A stretch of DNA of 64,000 bases, taken from Thermoleophilia bacterium. Its GTDB lineage: Bacteria > Actinomycetota > Thermoleophilia > Gaiellales > Gaiellaceae. Positions 26,862 to 35,396 of the stretch are shown piece by piece. The stretch's first letter is position 1. Each line of letters opens with the position of its first letter. The notes beneath the pieces were generated by a model. The model was not told the DNA's origin and made no database searches. It saw only the letters and a list, made by a program, of their open reading frames with translations. The DNA lies in contig JAICPI010000002.1 of the NCBI GenBank assembly GCA_025929895.1, positions 29,745-93,744 of the forward strand, read 5' to 3'. Both the position numbers and the translations under genes were made by a program.

Positions 26862-28865
26862 CTAGGCCGGCTGGCGCGCCGCGTCGAGCTCGCGGCGGAG
26901 GTCCTTGATCTCGTCGCGGAGCTTCGCCGCGTACTCGAAGCGGAGCTCCTCCGCCGCCGCGAACATCTCCTCCTCGAGCGTGATCACGAGACGCTCGAGC
27001 TCCTCCGGCGAGAGCCCCTCGACCTTCTTCTGGCCGCGGCGCCGGCGGCCCGGGACCGTCGGCGACTCGAGCGAGAGGAACTCGGCGATGTCGGAGACGC
27101 CCTTGACGATCGACGCCGCGGTGATCCCGTGCTCCTCGTTGTACGCGAGCTGGACCGCGCGCCGGCGCTCGGTCTCGCCCATCGCCTCCTGGATCGCCTG
27201 CGTCACCTTGTCGGCGTAGAGGATCACCCGGCCGTTCACGTTCCGCGCCGCGCGGCCGATCGTCTGGATCAGCGACGTGCGGCCGCGCAGGAACCCTTCC
27301 TTGTCGGCGTCGAGCACCGCGACGAGCGACACCTCGGGGAGGTCGAGCCCCTCGCGGAGCAGGTTGACGCCGACGAGCACGTCGTACTCGCCGAGGCGCA
27401 GCTCCCGGATGATCTGGATCCGCTCGAGCGTGTCGATCTCCGAGTGCAGGTAGCGCGCCTTGACGCCCGACTCGAGCAGGTAGTCGGTCAGGTCCTCGCT
27501 CATCTTCTTCGTCAGCGTCGTGACCAGCACGCGCTCGCCCGCCTGCTCGCGGCGGCGGATCTCGTTGAGGAGGTCGTCGATCTGGTTCTTCGTCGCCCGC
27601 AGCTCCACCTCCGGGTCGACGATCCCCGTGGGACGGATCAGCTGCTCGGAGACCGTCGACGAGTGCCGGAGCTCGAAGGGCCCGGGCGTCGCGGACACGA
27701 ACACCATCTGGTGCCCGCGCTCGAGGAACTCGTCGAAGCGAAGCGGGCGGTTGTCGAGCGCCGACGGGAGCCGGAACCCGTAGTCGACGAGCGTCTGCTT
27801 CCGCGAGCGGTCGCCCTCGTACATGCCGCCGATCTGCGGCACGGTCTGGTGCGACTCGTCGACGAAGATGAGCATGTCCTTCGGGAAGTAGTCGAGCAGC
27901 GTGAACGGATGCGTGCCCGGCGCGCGGCCCTCGAGGATCCGGGAGTAGTTCTCGATGCCGGAGCAGAACCCGAGCTCCTTCATCATCTCGAGGTCGTACT
28001 CCGTGCGCTGGCGCAAGCGGTGCGCCTCCAGCATCTTCCCCTCGCCCTCGAGGACCTTGAGGCGCTCCTCGAGCTCGTGGCGGATCTCGACGACCGCGCG
28101 CTCGATCGTCGGCCGCGACGTGACGTACTCGGTCGCGGGCCAGATCGCGATGTTGTCGAGCTTCGCGAGCACCTCACCCGTGAGCGGGTCGAAGTGCGTC
28201 ACCGCCTCGACCTCGTCGCCGAAGAAGGAAACGCGGTACGCCGTCTCCTGGTTCGCCGGCTGGATCTCGAGCACGTCGCCCTTCACGCGGAACTTCCCGC
28301 GCCCGAGCACCGAGTCGTTGCGCGCATACATCGAGTCGATCAGCTTGCGCAGGACGACGTCGCGGTCGTGCTCCTCCCCCACCTCGAGGATGAGCACCCG
28401 CTCGCGCCACTCCTCGGGCGAGCCGAGGCCGTAGATGCACGAGACGGACGCGACCACGAGCACGTCGCGCCGCGTGAACAGCGCGGAGGTCGCCGCGAGC
28501 CTGAGGCGCGCGATGTCGTCGTTCTGCGACGAGTCCTTCTCGATGTAGAGGTCGGCCTGCGGAACGTACGCCTCGGGCTGGTAGTAGTCGTAGTAGGAGA
28601 CGAAGTACTCGACCGCGTTGTGCGGGAAGAACTCCCGGAACTCGTTGCAGAGCTGCGCGGCGAGGGTCTTGTTGTGCGCGATCACGAGGGTCGGTCGCTG
28701 GACCTCCTGCACGATCCAGGCCATCGTCGCCGTCTTGCCCGTCCCGGTCGCCCCCAGCATGGTCTGGTAGCGCTCGCCGCCGAGGACGCCCGAGGAGAGC
28801 TCGGCGATCGCCTTCGGCTGGTCGCCGGTCGGCAGGTACGCGTCGGACGTCTTGAACGGCGGCAC
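26862..28865 (-). CDS. uvrB: Excinuclease ABC subunit B
   Basis: The 667-residue helicase-like repair protein. It has [12 protein letters not shown] at the start, Walker [16 protein letters not shown], the damage-probing beta hairpin [24 protein letters not shown]-type [16 protein letters not shown], helicase motifs [19 protein letters not shown] and [20 protein letters not shown], and a C-terminal UVR motif ([20 protein letters not shown]) that contacts UvrC. UvrA delivers it to lesions. The start is GTG (28863-28865); a TACGCT box ends only 6 bases upstream, so translation may begin at the mRNA 5' end. uvrC is not in the window. Confidence 0.98.
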   Translation of the reverse strand: MPPFKTSDAYLPTGDQPKAIAELSSGVLGGERYQTMLGATGTGKTATMAWIVQEVQRPTLVIAHNKTLAAQLCNEFREFFPHNAVEYFVSYYDYYQPEAYVPQADLYIEKDSSQNDDIARLRLAATSALFTRRDVLVVASVSCIYGLGSPEEWRERVLILEVGEEHDRDVVLRKLIDSMYARNDSVLGRGKFRVKGDVLEIQPANQETAYRVSFFGDEVEAVTHFDPLTGEVLAKLDNIAIWPATEYVTSRPTIERAVVEIRHELEERLKVLEGEGKMLEAHRLRQRTEYDLEMMKELGFCSGIENYSRILEGRAPGTHPFTLLDYFPKDMLIFVDESHQTVPQIGGMYEGDRSRKQTLVDYGFRLPSALDNRPLRFDEFLERGHQMVFVSATPGPFELRHSSTVSEQLIRPTGIVDPEVELRATKNQIDDLLNEIRRREQAGERVLVTTLTKKMSEDLTDYLLESGVKARYLHSEIDTLERIQIIRELRLGEYDVLVGVNLLREGLDLPEVSLVAVLDADKEGFLRGRTSLIQTIGRAARNVNGRVILYADKVTQAIQEAMGETERRRAVQLAYNEEHGITAASIVKGVSDIAEFLSLESPTVPGRRRRGQKKVEGLSPEELERLVITLEEEMFAAAEELRFEYAAKLRDEIKDLRRELDAARQPA

Positions 28866-28892
28866 GCGGACAGCGTAGCCGCGGCGTTTCCG

Positions 28893-29678
28893 TCAGCCGA
28901 TCTCGACTTCCGGGATCGTCGAGTAGTAGAGGTCGTCGATCCGGTAGCCGTTCGCGGCCGGGACGAGCACGAGGAGGAACGGGTACTGCTCGCCGCCCTC
29001 GCTCGACTCGTAGAACCAGGTCCCCTCGACCCAGACCGTGCCGTCCGCCTGCGCCGTCGTGCGGCCGAGCTCGAACCACGTGCGGCTCGTGTCCGGACGA
29101 GTGGCCTCGGGAGTCCCCTGCGCGACCTCCTGGAAGTCCGTGTTCCCGAGCATCACGCCGCTGATCCGGAAGATCGAGCCGTCGTCGGACTCGGCGTAGA
29201 GCACGAGCCTGCGCGACGTCGAGCGGCGGTCGACGACGACGGTCGTCGCGAGCTGCCCCCGGGCGGCGGCGGGCCCGTCGCCGAGCCGCACCGTCAGCTC
29301 CTCGTCGAGCTTCTCCATCTCGCGGGCGAGAGCCGTCGCTCGGAAACGCTTCGTGACGAACTGGCCGCGGCGCTTGACGGCGCTCTTCTCCGCCGCGCGG
29401 AACGCCCGCTGGAGCGTGAACATGACTTCGTAGTCCGCCTCATCGGGTGAGGGCGCGTACGCGCGCTCGCACCGCTCCGCACCACCCATCCGGCTGACGG
29501 CGTCCGCCGAGAACAGCGAGCACGCACCCTTCGCATCGTCTCGCAGGAGGGCATCGAGAAACGCCGTCGCGGTCGCGCGAGCGCCGGCCTCGTCGGCTCG
29601 CGCCACGGCGGCGGTCCCGACGGCGGCAAGCGCGAGCGCCGTGACGACGGCGAGCAGACGGAGCGGCGGCGACCCCAT
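28893..29678 (-). CDS. Secreted protein of unknown function
   Basis: 261 residues with a signal peptide (PLRLLAVVTALALAAVGTAA, cleavage around ARADE), then ATATAFLDALLRDDAKGACS, which resembles the start of NTF2-like/lumazine-binding domains that pack a substrate pocket, and a beta-rich tail (TVVVDRRSTSRRLVLYAESD, VEGTWFYESSEGGEQYPFLL). I do not assign a family. The ATG lies 27 bases upstream of the uvrB start region on the same strand, so the two may be transcribed together in the order this gene, then uvrB. Confidence 0.7.
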   Translation of the reverse strand: MGSPPLRLLAVVTALALAAVGTAAVARADEAGARATATAFLDALLRDDAKGACSLFSADAVSRMGGAERCERAYAPSPDEADYEVMFTLQRAFRAAEKSAVKRRGQFVTKRFRATALAREMEKLDEELTVRLGDGPAAARGQLATTVVVDRRSTSRRLVLYAESDDGSIFRISGVMLGNTDFQEVAQGTPEATRPDTSRTWFELGRTTAQADGTVWVEGTWFYESSEGGEQYPFLLVLVPAANGYRIDDLYYSTIPEVEIG

Positions 29679-29779
29679 GACCTAGACGTGACACATCGCC
29701 TGCCCAACGTCAACGCGAATCACTCGATCGAGCCGGCTTGATCGAGCCGCCGGCGAGGAGTAGGACCCAGCGGATGCCC

Positions 29780-30228
29780 TCGACCCCGCTCTGCGGGCTG
29801 CTCGCTCGGCACACGCTTCGTCGCGACCGAGGAAGCGTTCGTCCCGAGGAGTACAAGCGCCGGCTCGTCGAGAGCGGCGCAGCGGACACGGTCTACAGCG
29901 AGTTCCTCTTCGACGTCGGCTGGCGGGGACTCCCGCACCGCGTCCTCAAGGGCCGCGCGTACGAGGAATGGGTCGCCGTGGGGATGCCCCGAGCGGCTCG
30001 CGGCCCGGCGAGGGCGACACGATCGGCGTGGCGCGCCGCCCCTGGGGCGACCTGGAGGTCCGCCGCTGGGGGTCGCACATGCTGACGCCGTGGTTCGAGG
30101 GCGACCTCGAGCTCGCGCCGATGTGGGCGCGCGAGTCGGTGGAGCTCGTGCGCGAGATCCTTCCGGCCGGCGAGGTCGTCCGCCGCGTCGCGTCCGAGGC
30201 CGACGCCGTGCTCGCGCGCTACGCCTGA
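29780..30228 (+). pseudogene. Nitronate monooxygenase C-terminal remnant, frameshifted
   Basis: Three plus-strand frames in succession give pieces of one nitronate monooxygenase (2-nitropropane dioxygenase) tail. Frame one has LGTRFVATEEAF at 29805-29840. Frame two has PEEYKRRLVESGAADTVYSE and VLKGRAYEEWVAVGMP from about 29843 to 29990. Frame three has GEGDTIGVARRPWGDLEVRR and WFEGDLELAPMWARESVELV, ending in a stop at 30226-30228. No N-terminal FMN-binding barrel is present upstream. At least two frameshifts and loss of two thirds of the gene mean it is dead, unless the assembly contains errors here. Confidence 0.75.
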
Positions 30229-30308
30229 GCGGCCTGTGCCGCTCGACGCGCCGGCTGAGCTCGTCGAACGAGGTGTGGCACCCCGACGCGGCGGGAAGTG
30301 CGTCGACG

Positions 30309-30779
30309 ATGGCGGAGCGGCCTCCGTACGAGGCGTACGCGGGAATCGTGGCGACGTTCGGCGGTCTGCTGGCAGCCGCGGGCGCGGCCGGCCGCGTCCT
30401 CGACCGTGACCCCGCCTGCCAGACGGCGCTCGACTACCTCGTCCTGTCAGCCGCGACGTTCAAGGCCGCTCGGACGCTCTCGCGCGACGAGGTGACGAGC
30501 TTCCTCCGGGAGCCGTTCGTCAAGGGCGTCGCCCACACCGGCGACGACGAGGAGCCGGTCGAGAGCGGCGATCTCGACCAGGCGATCGGCGAGCTCGTGA
30601 CATGCACCCGCTGTGTCGGCACGTGGGCGGCGGCAGCCCTCGCGGCAACGCAGATCCTGGCTCCGCGGTTCGGGCGTCTGCTCACGTGGTCGCTCGCAGC
30701 CGCGGCGGCGAACGACTTTCTCCAGACGAGCTTCGTCGCCCTGAACGAGAAGAGCGAGCAGCTCGCCGGGAGAAACTAG
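30309..30779 (+). CDS. DUF1360 family membrane protein
   Basis: 156 residues with membrane segments at AGIVATFGGLLAAAGAAGRV, LDYLVLSAATFKAARTLSRD and TWAAAALAATQILAPRFGRL, and the diagnostic LVTCTRCVGTWAAAALA motif (CxxCxGxW) of DUF1360 proteins. The conserved cysteine pair may bind a metal or form a disulfide; no function is established. ATG start at 30309, chosen because the helices begin soon after. The stop overlaps the convergent third transporter gene by 4 bases. Confidence 0.82.
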   Translation: MAERPPYEAYAGIVATFGGLLAAAGAAGRVLDRDPACQTALDYLVLSAATFKAARTLSRDEVTSFLREPFVKGVAHTGDDEEPVESGDLDQAIGELVTCTRCVGTWAAAALAATQILAPRFGRLLTWSLAAAAANDFLQTSFVALNEKSEQLAGRN

Positions 30780-31996
30780 ACCGCCACCGCGGCGACCCGC
30801 CGCTCGCGCAGTCCCGCCGCGACGAAGGCGATCCCGCACAGGGTGTTGAGCGCGAGCACGGCGCCCACCGCCACCTCGAGTCCGAAGACGTTGAGGAGCG
30901 GCCCGACCGAGAGCGCGCCGATGGGCGCGAGGACGAGCGCGACGGTGACGGCAGCCGCGTGGACGCTGGGACGCAGCACCGGAGGCGTGCGCATCGTCCG
31001 GATCGTGATCACGGTGGAGTTGAGCATCGGCGAGAAGACGCCGGTCACGATCGCGGCGCCCGCGACGGCGGTCCACGGCAGGTCGGGCAGCAGGATCCAG
31101 AGCACCGCCGTCTGCCCGGCGGCGGCGGACGAGGCGAGCAGGATCCGGTCGAGTCGCGCGATCACGCCGAACGACGCCAGGCTGCCGACGATCGCGCCGA
31201 CGCCGAAGCCGCCGAAGATCCAGCCGAGGATCTCGGGGCGGTCCCCGTAGCGCTCGAGCACGAGCACGGGGAACATCACGCCGAACGCGCTCCAGACGAC
31301 GTTGAGGCCTGTGATCGAGAGCATCCAGACACGGAGCAGGTCGTCGCGAAAGAGGAAGCGCACGCCGGCGACGACACCGGTGACGTCGTCTTCCGCGACC
31401 TCCGCATGGTGCCTCGGCCGGACCCAGGCGCCGAGGAGGAGTGCCGACAGGGCATAGCTGCCCGCGTCGATGAAGAGGACGTTCGTTTCGCCGACGACGC
31501 CGATCAGCACGCCGCCGATCGCCGGTCCGGCGATGCCCGCGACTGCCCACCCGACCTGGATCAGGGCCTGGACCTCCCCCACGCGGGCCTCGTCCTCGCC
31601 GACGAGCTCCGGGACGATCACGCGCTGCGCGGTCGCGTGCGGGACCATGAACGCGCCGACGCAGAAGACGAGCGCGACGAGCAGCGGGAACGACAGCGCG
31701 TCCAGGAGGTGCAACGTGGGGATCGCGCCCAGCAGCACGAAGCGCGCGGCGTCGCTGACGAGCATCGTCCGGCGCGCGCCGAGCCTCGACACGATCGCAC
31801 CGCTCGCGAGCCCGAGGAAGGCGACGGGCGCCAGCTCGGCCGCGACGACGATCGACGTCCGCACGGCCGAGCCCGTCGTCGTCAGGACGAACCACGGGAG
31901 GACGATGTAGGTCATCTGCGAGCCGGCGATCGAGATCGCCTCGCCCGTCACGAGCGCGCGGATGCCCCCGTCGCGGAGGATCTCGCGGCGGCTCAC
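30776..31996 (-). CDS. Major facilitator superfamily transporter (third of three)
   Basis: A 406-residue, 12-helix MFS protein of the EntS/MefA-like efflux type. Seen are GEAISIAGSQMTYIVLPWFV, the motif-A loop GAIVSRLGARRTMLVSDAAR, VPELVGEDEARVGEVQALIQ and GWIFGGFGVGAIVGSLASFG. The GTG start (31994-31996) overlaps the stop of the second transporter by 4 bases (GTGA). All three paralogues share the same layout and lie head to tail, so they arose by duplication and may work as alternative or mixed exporters. Substrate unknown; drug, siderophore or peptide export is typical of the subfamily. Confidence 0.88.
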   Translation of the reverse strand: MSRREILRDGGIRALVTGEAISIAGSQMTYIVLPWFVLTTTGSAVRTSIVVAAELAPVAFLGLASGAIVSRLGARRTMLVSDAARFVLLGAIPTLHLLDALSFPLLVALVFCVGAFMVPHATAQRVIVPELVGEDEARVGEVQALIQVGWAVAGIAGPAIGGVLIGVVGETNVLFIDAGSYALSALLLGAWVRPRHHAEVAEDDVTGVVAGVRFLFRDDLLRVWMLSITGLNVVWSAFGVMFPVLVLERYGDRPEILGWIFGGFGVGAIVGSLASFGVIARLDRILLASSAAAGQTAVLWILLPDLPWTAVAGAAIVTGVFSPMLNSTVITIRTMRTPPVLRPSVHAAAVTVALVLAPIGALSVGPLLNVFGLEVAVGAVLALNTLCGIAFVAAGLRERRVAAVAV

Positions 31997-33222
31997 GTCT
32001 CGAGCACGGGCTCTGCGCGGCCCGCGGCGCGGTGGCGGAGGCCGGCGGCGGTGAACGCGAACGCCGCGACCGTCTGCACGGCGACCAGCGCGGCCACGAC
32101 GGGCACGAAGCCGGACGTGTCGAGCGTGCGGCCGGCGGCGAGCAGCGCCACCGGTCCGAAGACGGCGGTGGCGACGATGATCATCGACATCGCCTTCGCG
32201 CGCACGGAGGCGGGCAGCCGCAGCGTGAAGATCGTCCAGATGGGCGCGTTGACGATCCCGTTCGCGAAGCCGGACAGCCACATGAGGCCGACGAGAGCGG
32301 CGGCGGGCAGGTTGGCGAGGAGGAGCCAGAGCGGAAGGATCATCGCGAGCTCGCCGATGCTCGCGACGAGCATCCGGTCGACCTTCGAGCTGATGCGGAA
32401 CGTGATGAGGCTCCCGATCACGGCGCCGAGCCCCCAGCCGCCCCAGATCCACCCGAGCAGCTCCGGGCGCTCGCCGAACGACTCCAGCACGAGCACGGGC
32501 ATCGCGGCGAAGAGGACGAGCCAGCCCACGTCGCCGACGACGATCGCGATCGACCACGGCCGCAGCAGCGGGTCGCGGACGAGGAAGCGGAGCCCGGCGG
32601 TGAGGCCCTGCGAGTGCTCGTCGTGCTCGACCCGCCCGCCGCCGCGCACGAACAGCGCGACCAGCGCGAAGCCGACCGCGAACGTGACCGCGTCGATCAG
32701 GAGGACGTTCGCGGCGCCGACGACCGCGATCAAGCCGCCCGCGAGCGCGGGCCCGAGCACGATCGTGATGCGGCTCGACGCCTGGAGGAGCGCGTTCGCC
32801 TCGGTGAGCGTCTGCTCGTCCTCGGCGACCAGCTCGGGGAGGATGCTGTTCTTCGCCGCGAAGGACGGCGTCGCGACCGCGGAGATCGCCGCCACGAGCA
32901 CGAGCAGCAGCGGGAACGACAGCGCGTCGAGCGCATGGAGCAGCGGCACGGCCGCGACGAGCGGGACGCGCACGGCGTCGGCGACCAGCATCGTCCGGCG
33001 GGGGCCGAGCCGCGCCGCGAGGTCCCCGCTGAGAAAGCCGAAGAGGGCGAGCGAGGCGGATTCGACGGCGAGCACGACTGCCATCCGCGACGCCGATCCG
33101 GTCGTCGTGAGCACGAACCACGGCAGCGCAAGCCACGTCATCTGCGACCCGGTCAGAGAGACGACGTCGCGCGCGAGCAGCCCGAGCAGCGCGCGGTTGC
33201 GGAAGAGGTCGCGGCGGGTCAC
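31993..33222 (-). CDS. Major facilitator superfamily transporter (second of three)
   Basis: 409 residues, 12 predicted helices: ARDVVSLTGSQMTWLALPWF at the start, GDLAARLGPRRTMLVADAVR as motif A, ILPELVAEDEQTLTEANALL in the loop before helix 5, and GWIWGGWGLGAVIGSLITFR in the second half. Start is GTG at 33220-33222, overlapping the first transporter's stop by 4 bases. It resembles the third copy more than the first (shared LPWFVLTTTGSA segment). It would act in the cytoplasmic membrane as a proton-driven exporter. Confidence 0.88.
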   Translation of the reverse strand: MTRRDLFRNRALLGLLARDVVSLTGSQMTWLALPWFVLTTTGSASRMAVVLAVESASLALFGFLSGDLAARLGPRRTMLVADAVRVPLVAAVPLLHALDALSFPLLLVLVAAISAVATPSFAAKNSILPELVAEDEQTLTEANALLQASSRITIVLGPALAGGLIAVVGAANVLLIDAVTFAVGFALVALFVRGGGRVEHDEHSQGLTAGLRFLVRDPLLRPWSIAIVVGDVGWLVLFAAMPVLVLESFGERPELLGWIWGGWGLGAVIGSLITFRISSKVDRMLVASIGELAMILPLWLLLANLPAAALVGLMWLSGFANGIVNAPIWTIFTLRLPASVRAKAMSMIIVATAVFGPVALLAAGRTLDTSGFVPVVAALVAVQTVAAFAFTAAGLRHRAAGRAEPVLET

Positions 33223-34448
33223 GCCCGCGCGGGCTCCGGCTCGGGGTCCATCTGCCGGAACGTCCGGTTGAGGACTCCGGCGGACGTGACGACGAGGTAG
33301 CAGACGCCGATCGCGGCCAGCGTCGCGCCGACGCCGATCCACTCGACGACGAGCCCGCCGAGGACGGCCCCGGCCGGGATCGCGAGGTAGGCACCGGCCG
33401 CGGTGGCGCCGAGCACCCGGCCCCGCATGTGGGCCGGGATCCGCTCGTACGCGACGGTCGCGAGCACAGGGTTGAGCGGCCCGGCCGCGAGCCCCCACGC
33501 CGCCATCAGGACGAGCGTCACCGGAAGCGACGGCATCAGCGCGAGCGCGAGGTACGGGAGCGCCGCGAGCAGGAACGAGAACACGAACGTCGGCCGGCGC
33601 CGCAGTCGGTGGCCGACGACCGAGTACGCCAGCGACCCGAGCAGCGCGGCACCCCCGAAGACGCCGAGCATCAGGCCAAGGTCGACGGCGCTGCCGAAGT
33701 TCTCGAGCGCGAAGACGGAGAAGACGACCATGAAGGGCGCGTCGAGGAAGTTCGTGATGAGCACCATCAGCACCAGCATCCGCATCAGCGGATCGCGGGC
33801 GACGAAGCGGAGGCCGGCGAGGATCTCCGACAGGTGCTTCCCCGGCTCCTCGGTGTTCGCGTGCGCGGCGAGCGGCGGGACGAGCCGCGCGACGAGGAAG
33901 GCCGAGACCGCGAAGGTGGCGGCGTTCAGCCAGAGGACGTTCGTCGCCCCCAGCACGCCGACGAGCACGCCGGCGAGTGGAGCGCCGACGAGCAGCGACC
34001 CGCGCTGGATCGCGCCGTTGATCCCGGTCGCGCGCTCGAGCCGGGCGCCGCTCAACTCGACCAGATCGGGCAGCAGGGAACGCCGCGCGGTGGCGCCGGG
34101 CGCGTCGAAGAGCGCCCCGAGGAACACCAGCCCGAGCAACTGCCAGAGCTCGATGCCGACGGTCAGGTGGACGAGCGGGATCGCCGCGACGGTGACGCCG
34201 CTGAGGACGTCCGCGAACACACTCGTGCTCCGGAACCCCAGCCGGTCGACGATCGCGCCGCCGAAGAACGTCGCGAGCACGGTCGGCGCGTAGGTCAGCG
34301 CGGCCACGACGCCGGTGAGTGCGGCGCTCCCGGTCGTCTCGAGGACGAACCAGGGGATCGCGACGAAGCCCATCGCGTTCCCCGACAGCGAGATCGCGTC
34401 CGCGGTGAGCAGCGCGGCCAGCGGCCGTCGTGACCCCTCGCCGGCCAT
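33219..34448 (-). CDS. Major facilitator superfamily transporter (first of three)
   Basis: 409 residues: TADAISLSGNAMGFVAIPWF, VAALTYAPTVLATFFGGAIV followed by DRLGFRSTSVFADVLSGVTV (motif A), LLPDLVELSGARLERATGIN, and GVFGGAALLGSLAYSVVGHR. Twelve helices are expected. It is the most divergent of the three paralogues. Its ATG starts 3 bases after the DUF4097 gene's stop, tying the transporters to the upstream regulator, peptide and DUF4097 genes as one operon. No substrate can be read from the sequence. Confidence 0.88.
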   Translation of the reverse strand: MAGEGSRRPLAALLTADAISLSGNAMGFVAIPWFVLETTGSAALTGVVAALTYAPTVLATFFGGAIVDRLGFRSTSVFADVLSGVTVAAIPLVHLTVGIELWQLLGLVFLGALFDAPGATARRSLLPDLVELSGARLERATGINGAIQRGSLLVGAPLAGVLVGVLGATNVLWLNAATFAVSAFLVARLVPPLAAHANTEEPGKHLSEILAGLRFVARDPLMRMLVLMVLITNFLDAPFMVVFSVFALENFGSAVDLGLMLGVFGGAALLGSLAYSVVGHRLRRRPTFVFSFLLAALPYLALALMPSLPVTLVLMAAWGLAAGPLNPVLATVAYERIPAHMRGRVLGATAAGAYLAIPAGAVLGGLVVEWIGVGATLAAIGVCYLVVTSAGVLNRTFRQMDPEPEPARA

Positions 34449-34451
34449 CCG

Positions 34452-35279
34452 CTACGCGCGGACGATGCGGATGTCGCCGCTCATCGCGGTCGCCTTCAGC
34501 TCGACGAGCGGGCCCTCGCCGTCGTCGTCGACCCCGGCGTCGAGCTCGGAGCGGGCGTCTCCCGTCACGGTCTTGACGTCCATCCAGACGCGGGACCCTC
34601 GCCGGATCCCGACGACGAGATCCCCGGAGACGGACTTGAGCTCGACCGTCCCCTGCGTCACGGCTCCCACGACCACGTCGCCGGAGGCGCTCGTGACGGC
34701 GACGTCGCTCGCGACCTCCTTGAGGTTGACGTCGCCCGCCGCGGTCTTCACCTGGGCGCGGCCGGCGACCGGCCCCGCAGCGACGTCGCCGGCCGCGGTC
34801 TGCACCTTCAGCGACCCGCCGACGCGGTCGATGCGCACGTCGCCGCTCGCGACCTTGACCTCGGCGTCGTGCTCGACCTCGTCGACGCTGACGTCACCCG
34901 AGCCGGTCTTCGTCGTGACGCTCCCGAACCGCCCGGTGGCGCGAGTGTCGGCCGAGCCCGTCTCGACGGAGAGATCGACGCCGTGGGGGCAGACGACGCG
35001 GATGCGGATCGCGTCCTTGTCGCCGAACGAGATCGACAGGCGGATCCTGCCCCCGAACGAGAAGTCGTCGGTGTCCGCGTCCACGACGAGCTCGTCGCGG
35101 TCGCCGCGGTCGTCCAGGCGGACGAGCGCCTGCTCGATCTGCTGCCGTGCGCGCTCGCTCGAGCCCGTGAGCGACACCGTCGTCTCCTCGACGTCGGCGG
35201 TCTCGACCTGGACGTCCCCTCGCGGCAGCTTCACGCGCACGGCGAGCGGACGCGGCGTCGAGAAGGTCTCGGTCCTCAT
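34452..35279 (-). CDS. DUF4097 family beta-strand repeat protein
   Basis: 275 residues. After an N-terminal MRTETFSTPRPLAVRVKLPR segment and a helical pair (RARQQIEQALVRLDDRGDRD), the C-terminal half is a run of about 17-20-residue repeats of the type VKTxSGDVxVxxV: TKTGSGDVSVDEVEHDAEVK, VASGDVRIDRVGGSLKVQTA, AAGDVAAGPVAGRAQVKTAA, TSASGDVVVGAVTQGTVELK, VSGDLVVGIRRGSRVWMDVK. These form a beta-helix as in DUF4097 and bactofilin-like proteins. There is no signal peptide or membrane segment. Function unknown; proteins of this family often neighbour small regulators. Its ATG overlaps the 35-residue peptide gene's stop (ATGA). Confidence 0.9.
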   Translation of the reverse strand: MRTETFSTPRPLAVRVKLPRGDVQVETADVEETTVSLTGSSERARQQIEQALVRLDDRGDRDELVVDADTDDFSFGGRIRLSISFGDKDAIRIRVVCPHGVDLSVETGSADTRATGRFGSVTTKTGSGDVSVDEVEHDAEVKVASGDVRIDRVGGSLKVQTAAGDVAAGPVAGRAQVKTAAGDVNLKEVASDVAVTSASGDVVVGAVTQGTVELKSVSGDLVVGIRRGSRVWMDVKTVTGDARSELDAGVDDDGEGPLVELKATAMSGDIRIVRA

Positions 35280-35383
35280 CGCCGGACCTTCTTCGGGCGC
35301 CGGTACTTCGGCGGGCGTCGGTCGACCTTCGCGTCGGCGTGCTTCATGTAGTCGGCGTAATCGACGGGGACGACTGAGATCAT
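35276..35383 (-). CDS. 35-residue basic-tailed peptide
   Basis: A tiny gene between the regulator and the DUF4097 gene. It encodes MISVVPVDYADYMKHADAKV followed by a tail with nine basic residues in the last fifteen (DRRPPKYRRPKKVRR). Support for its being real: a strong ribosome binding site (AAGGAG, 7 bases from ATG) and a 4-base ATGA overlap with the next gene. It lies 13 bases after the regulator's stop. It has no membrane segment or signal peptide. It could be a structural partner, an RNA- or membrane-binding peptide, or cargo of the downstream exporters; none of these is proven. Confidence 0.75.
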   Translation of the reverse strand: MISVVPVDYADYMKHADAKVDRRPPKYRRPKKVRR

Positions 35384-35396
35384 CTTGCGGCTCCTT

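Noticed and set aside
27129..29450. Long plus-strand open frame opposite uvrB
   Set aside because: Antisense shadow of uvrB with low-complexity composition.
34600..34950. DNA tandem repeats in the DUF4097 gene
   Set aside because: They encode VKTxSGDV beta-helix turns; the DNA copies are too diverged for a repeat element.
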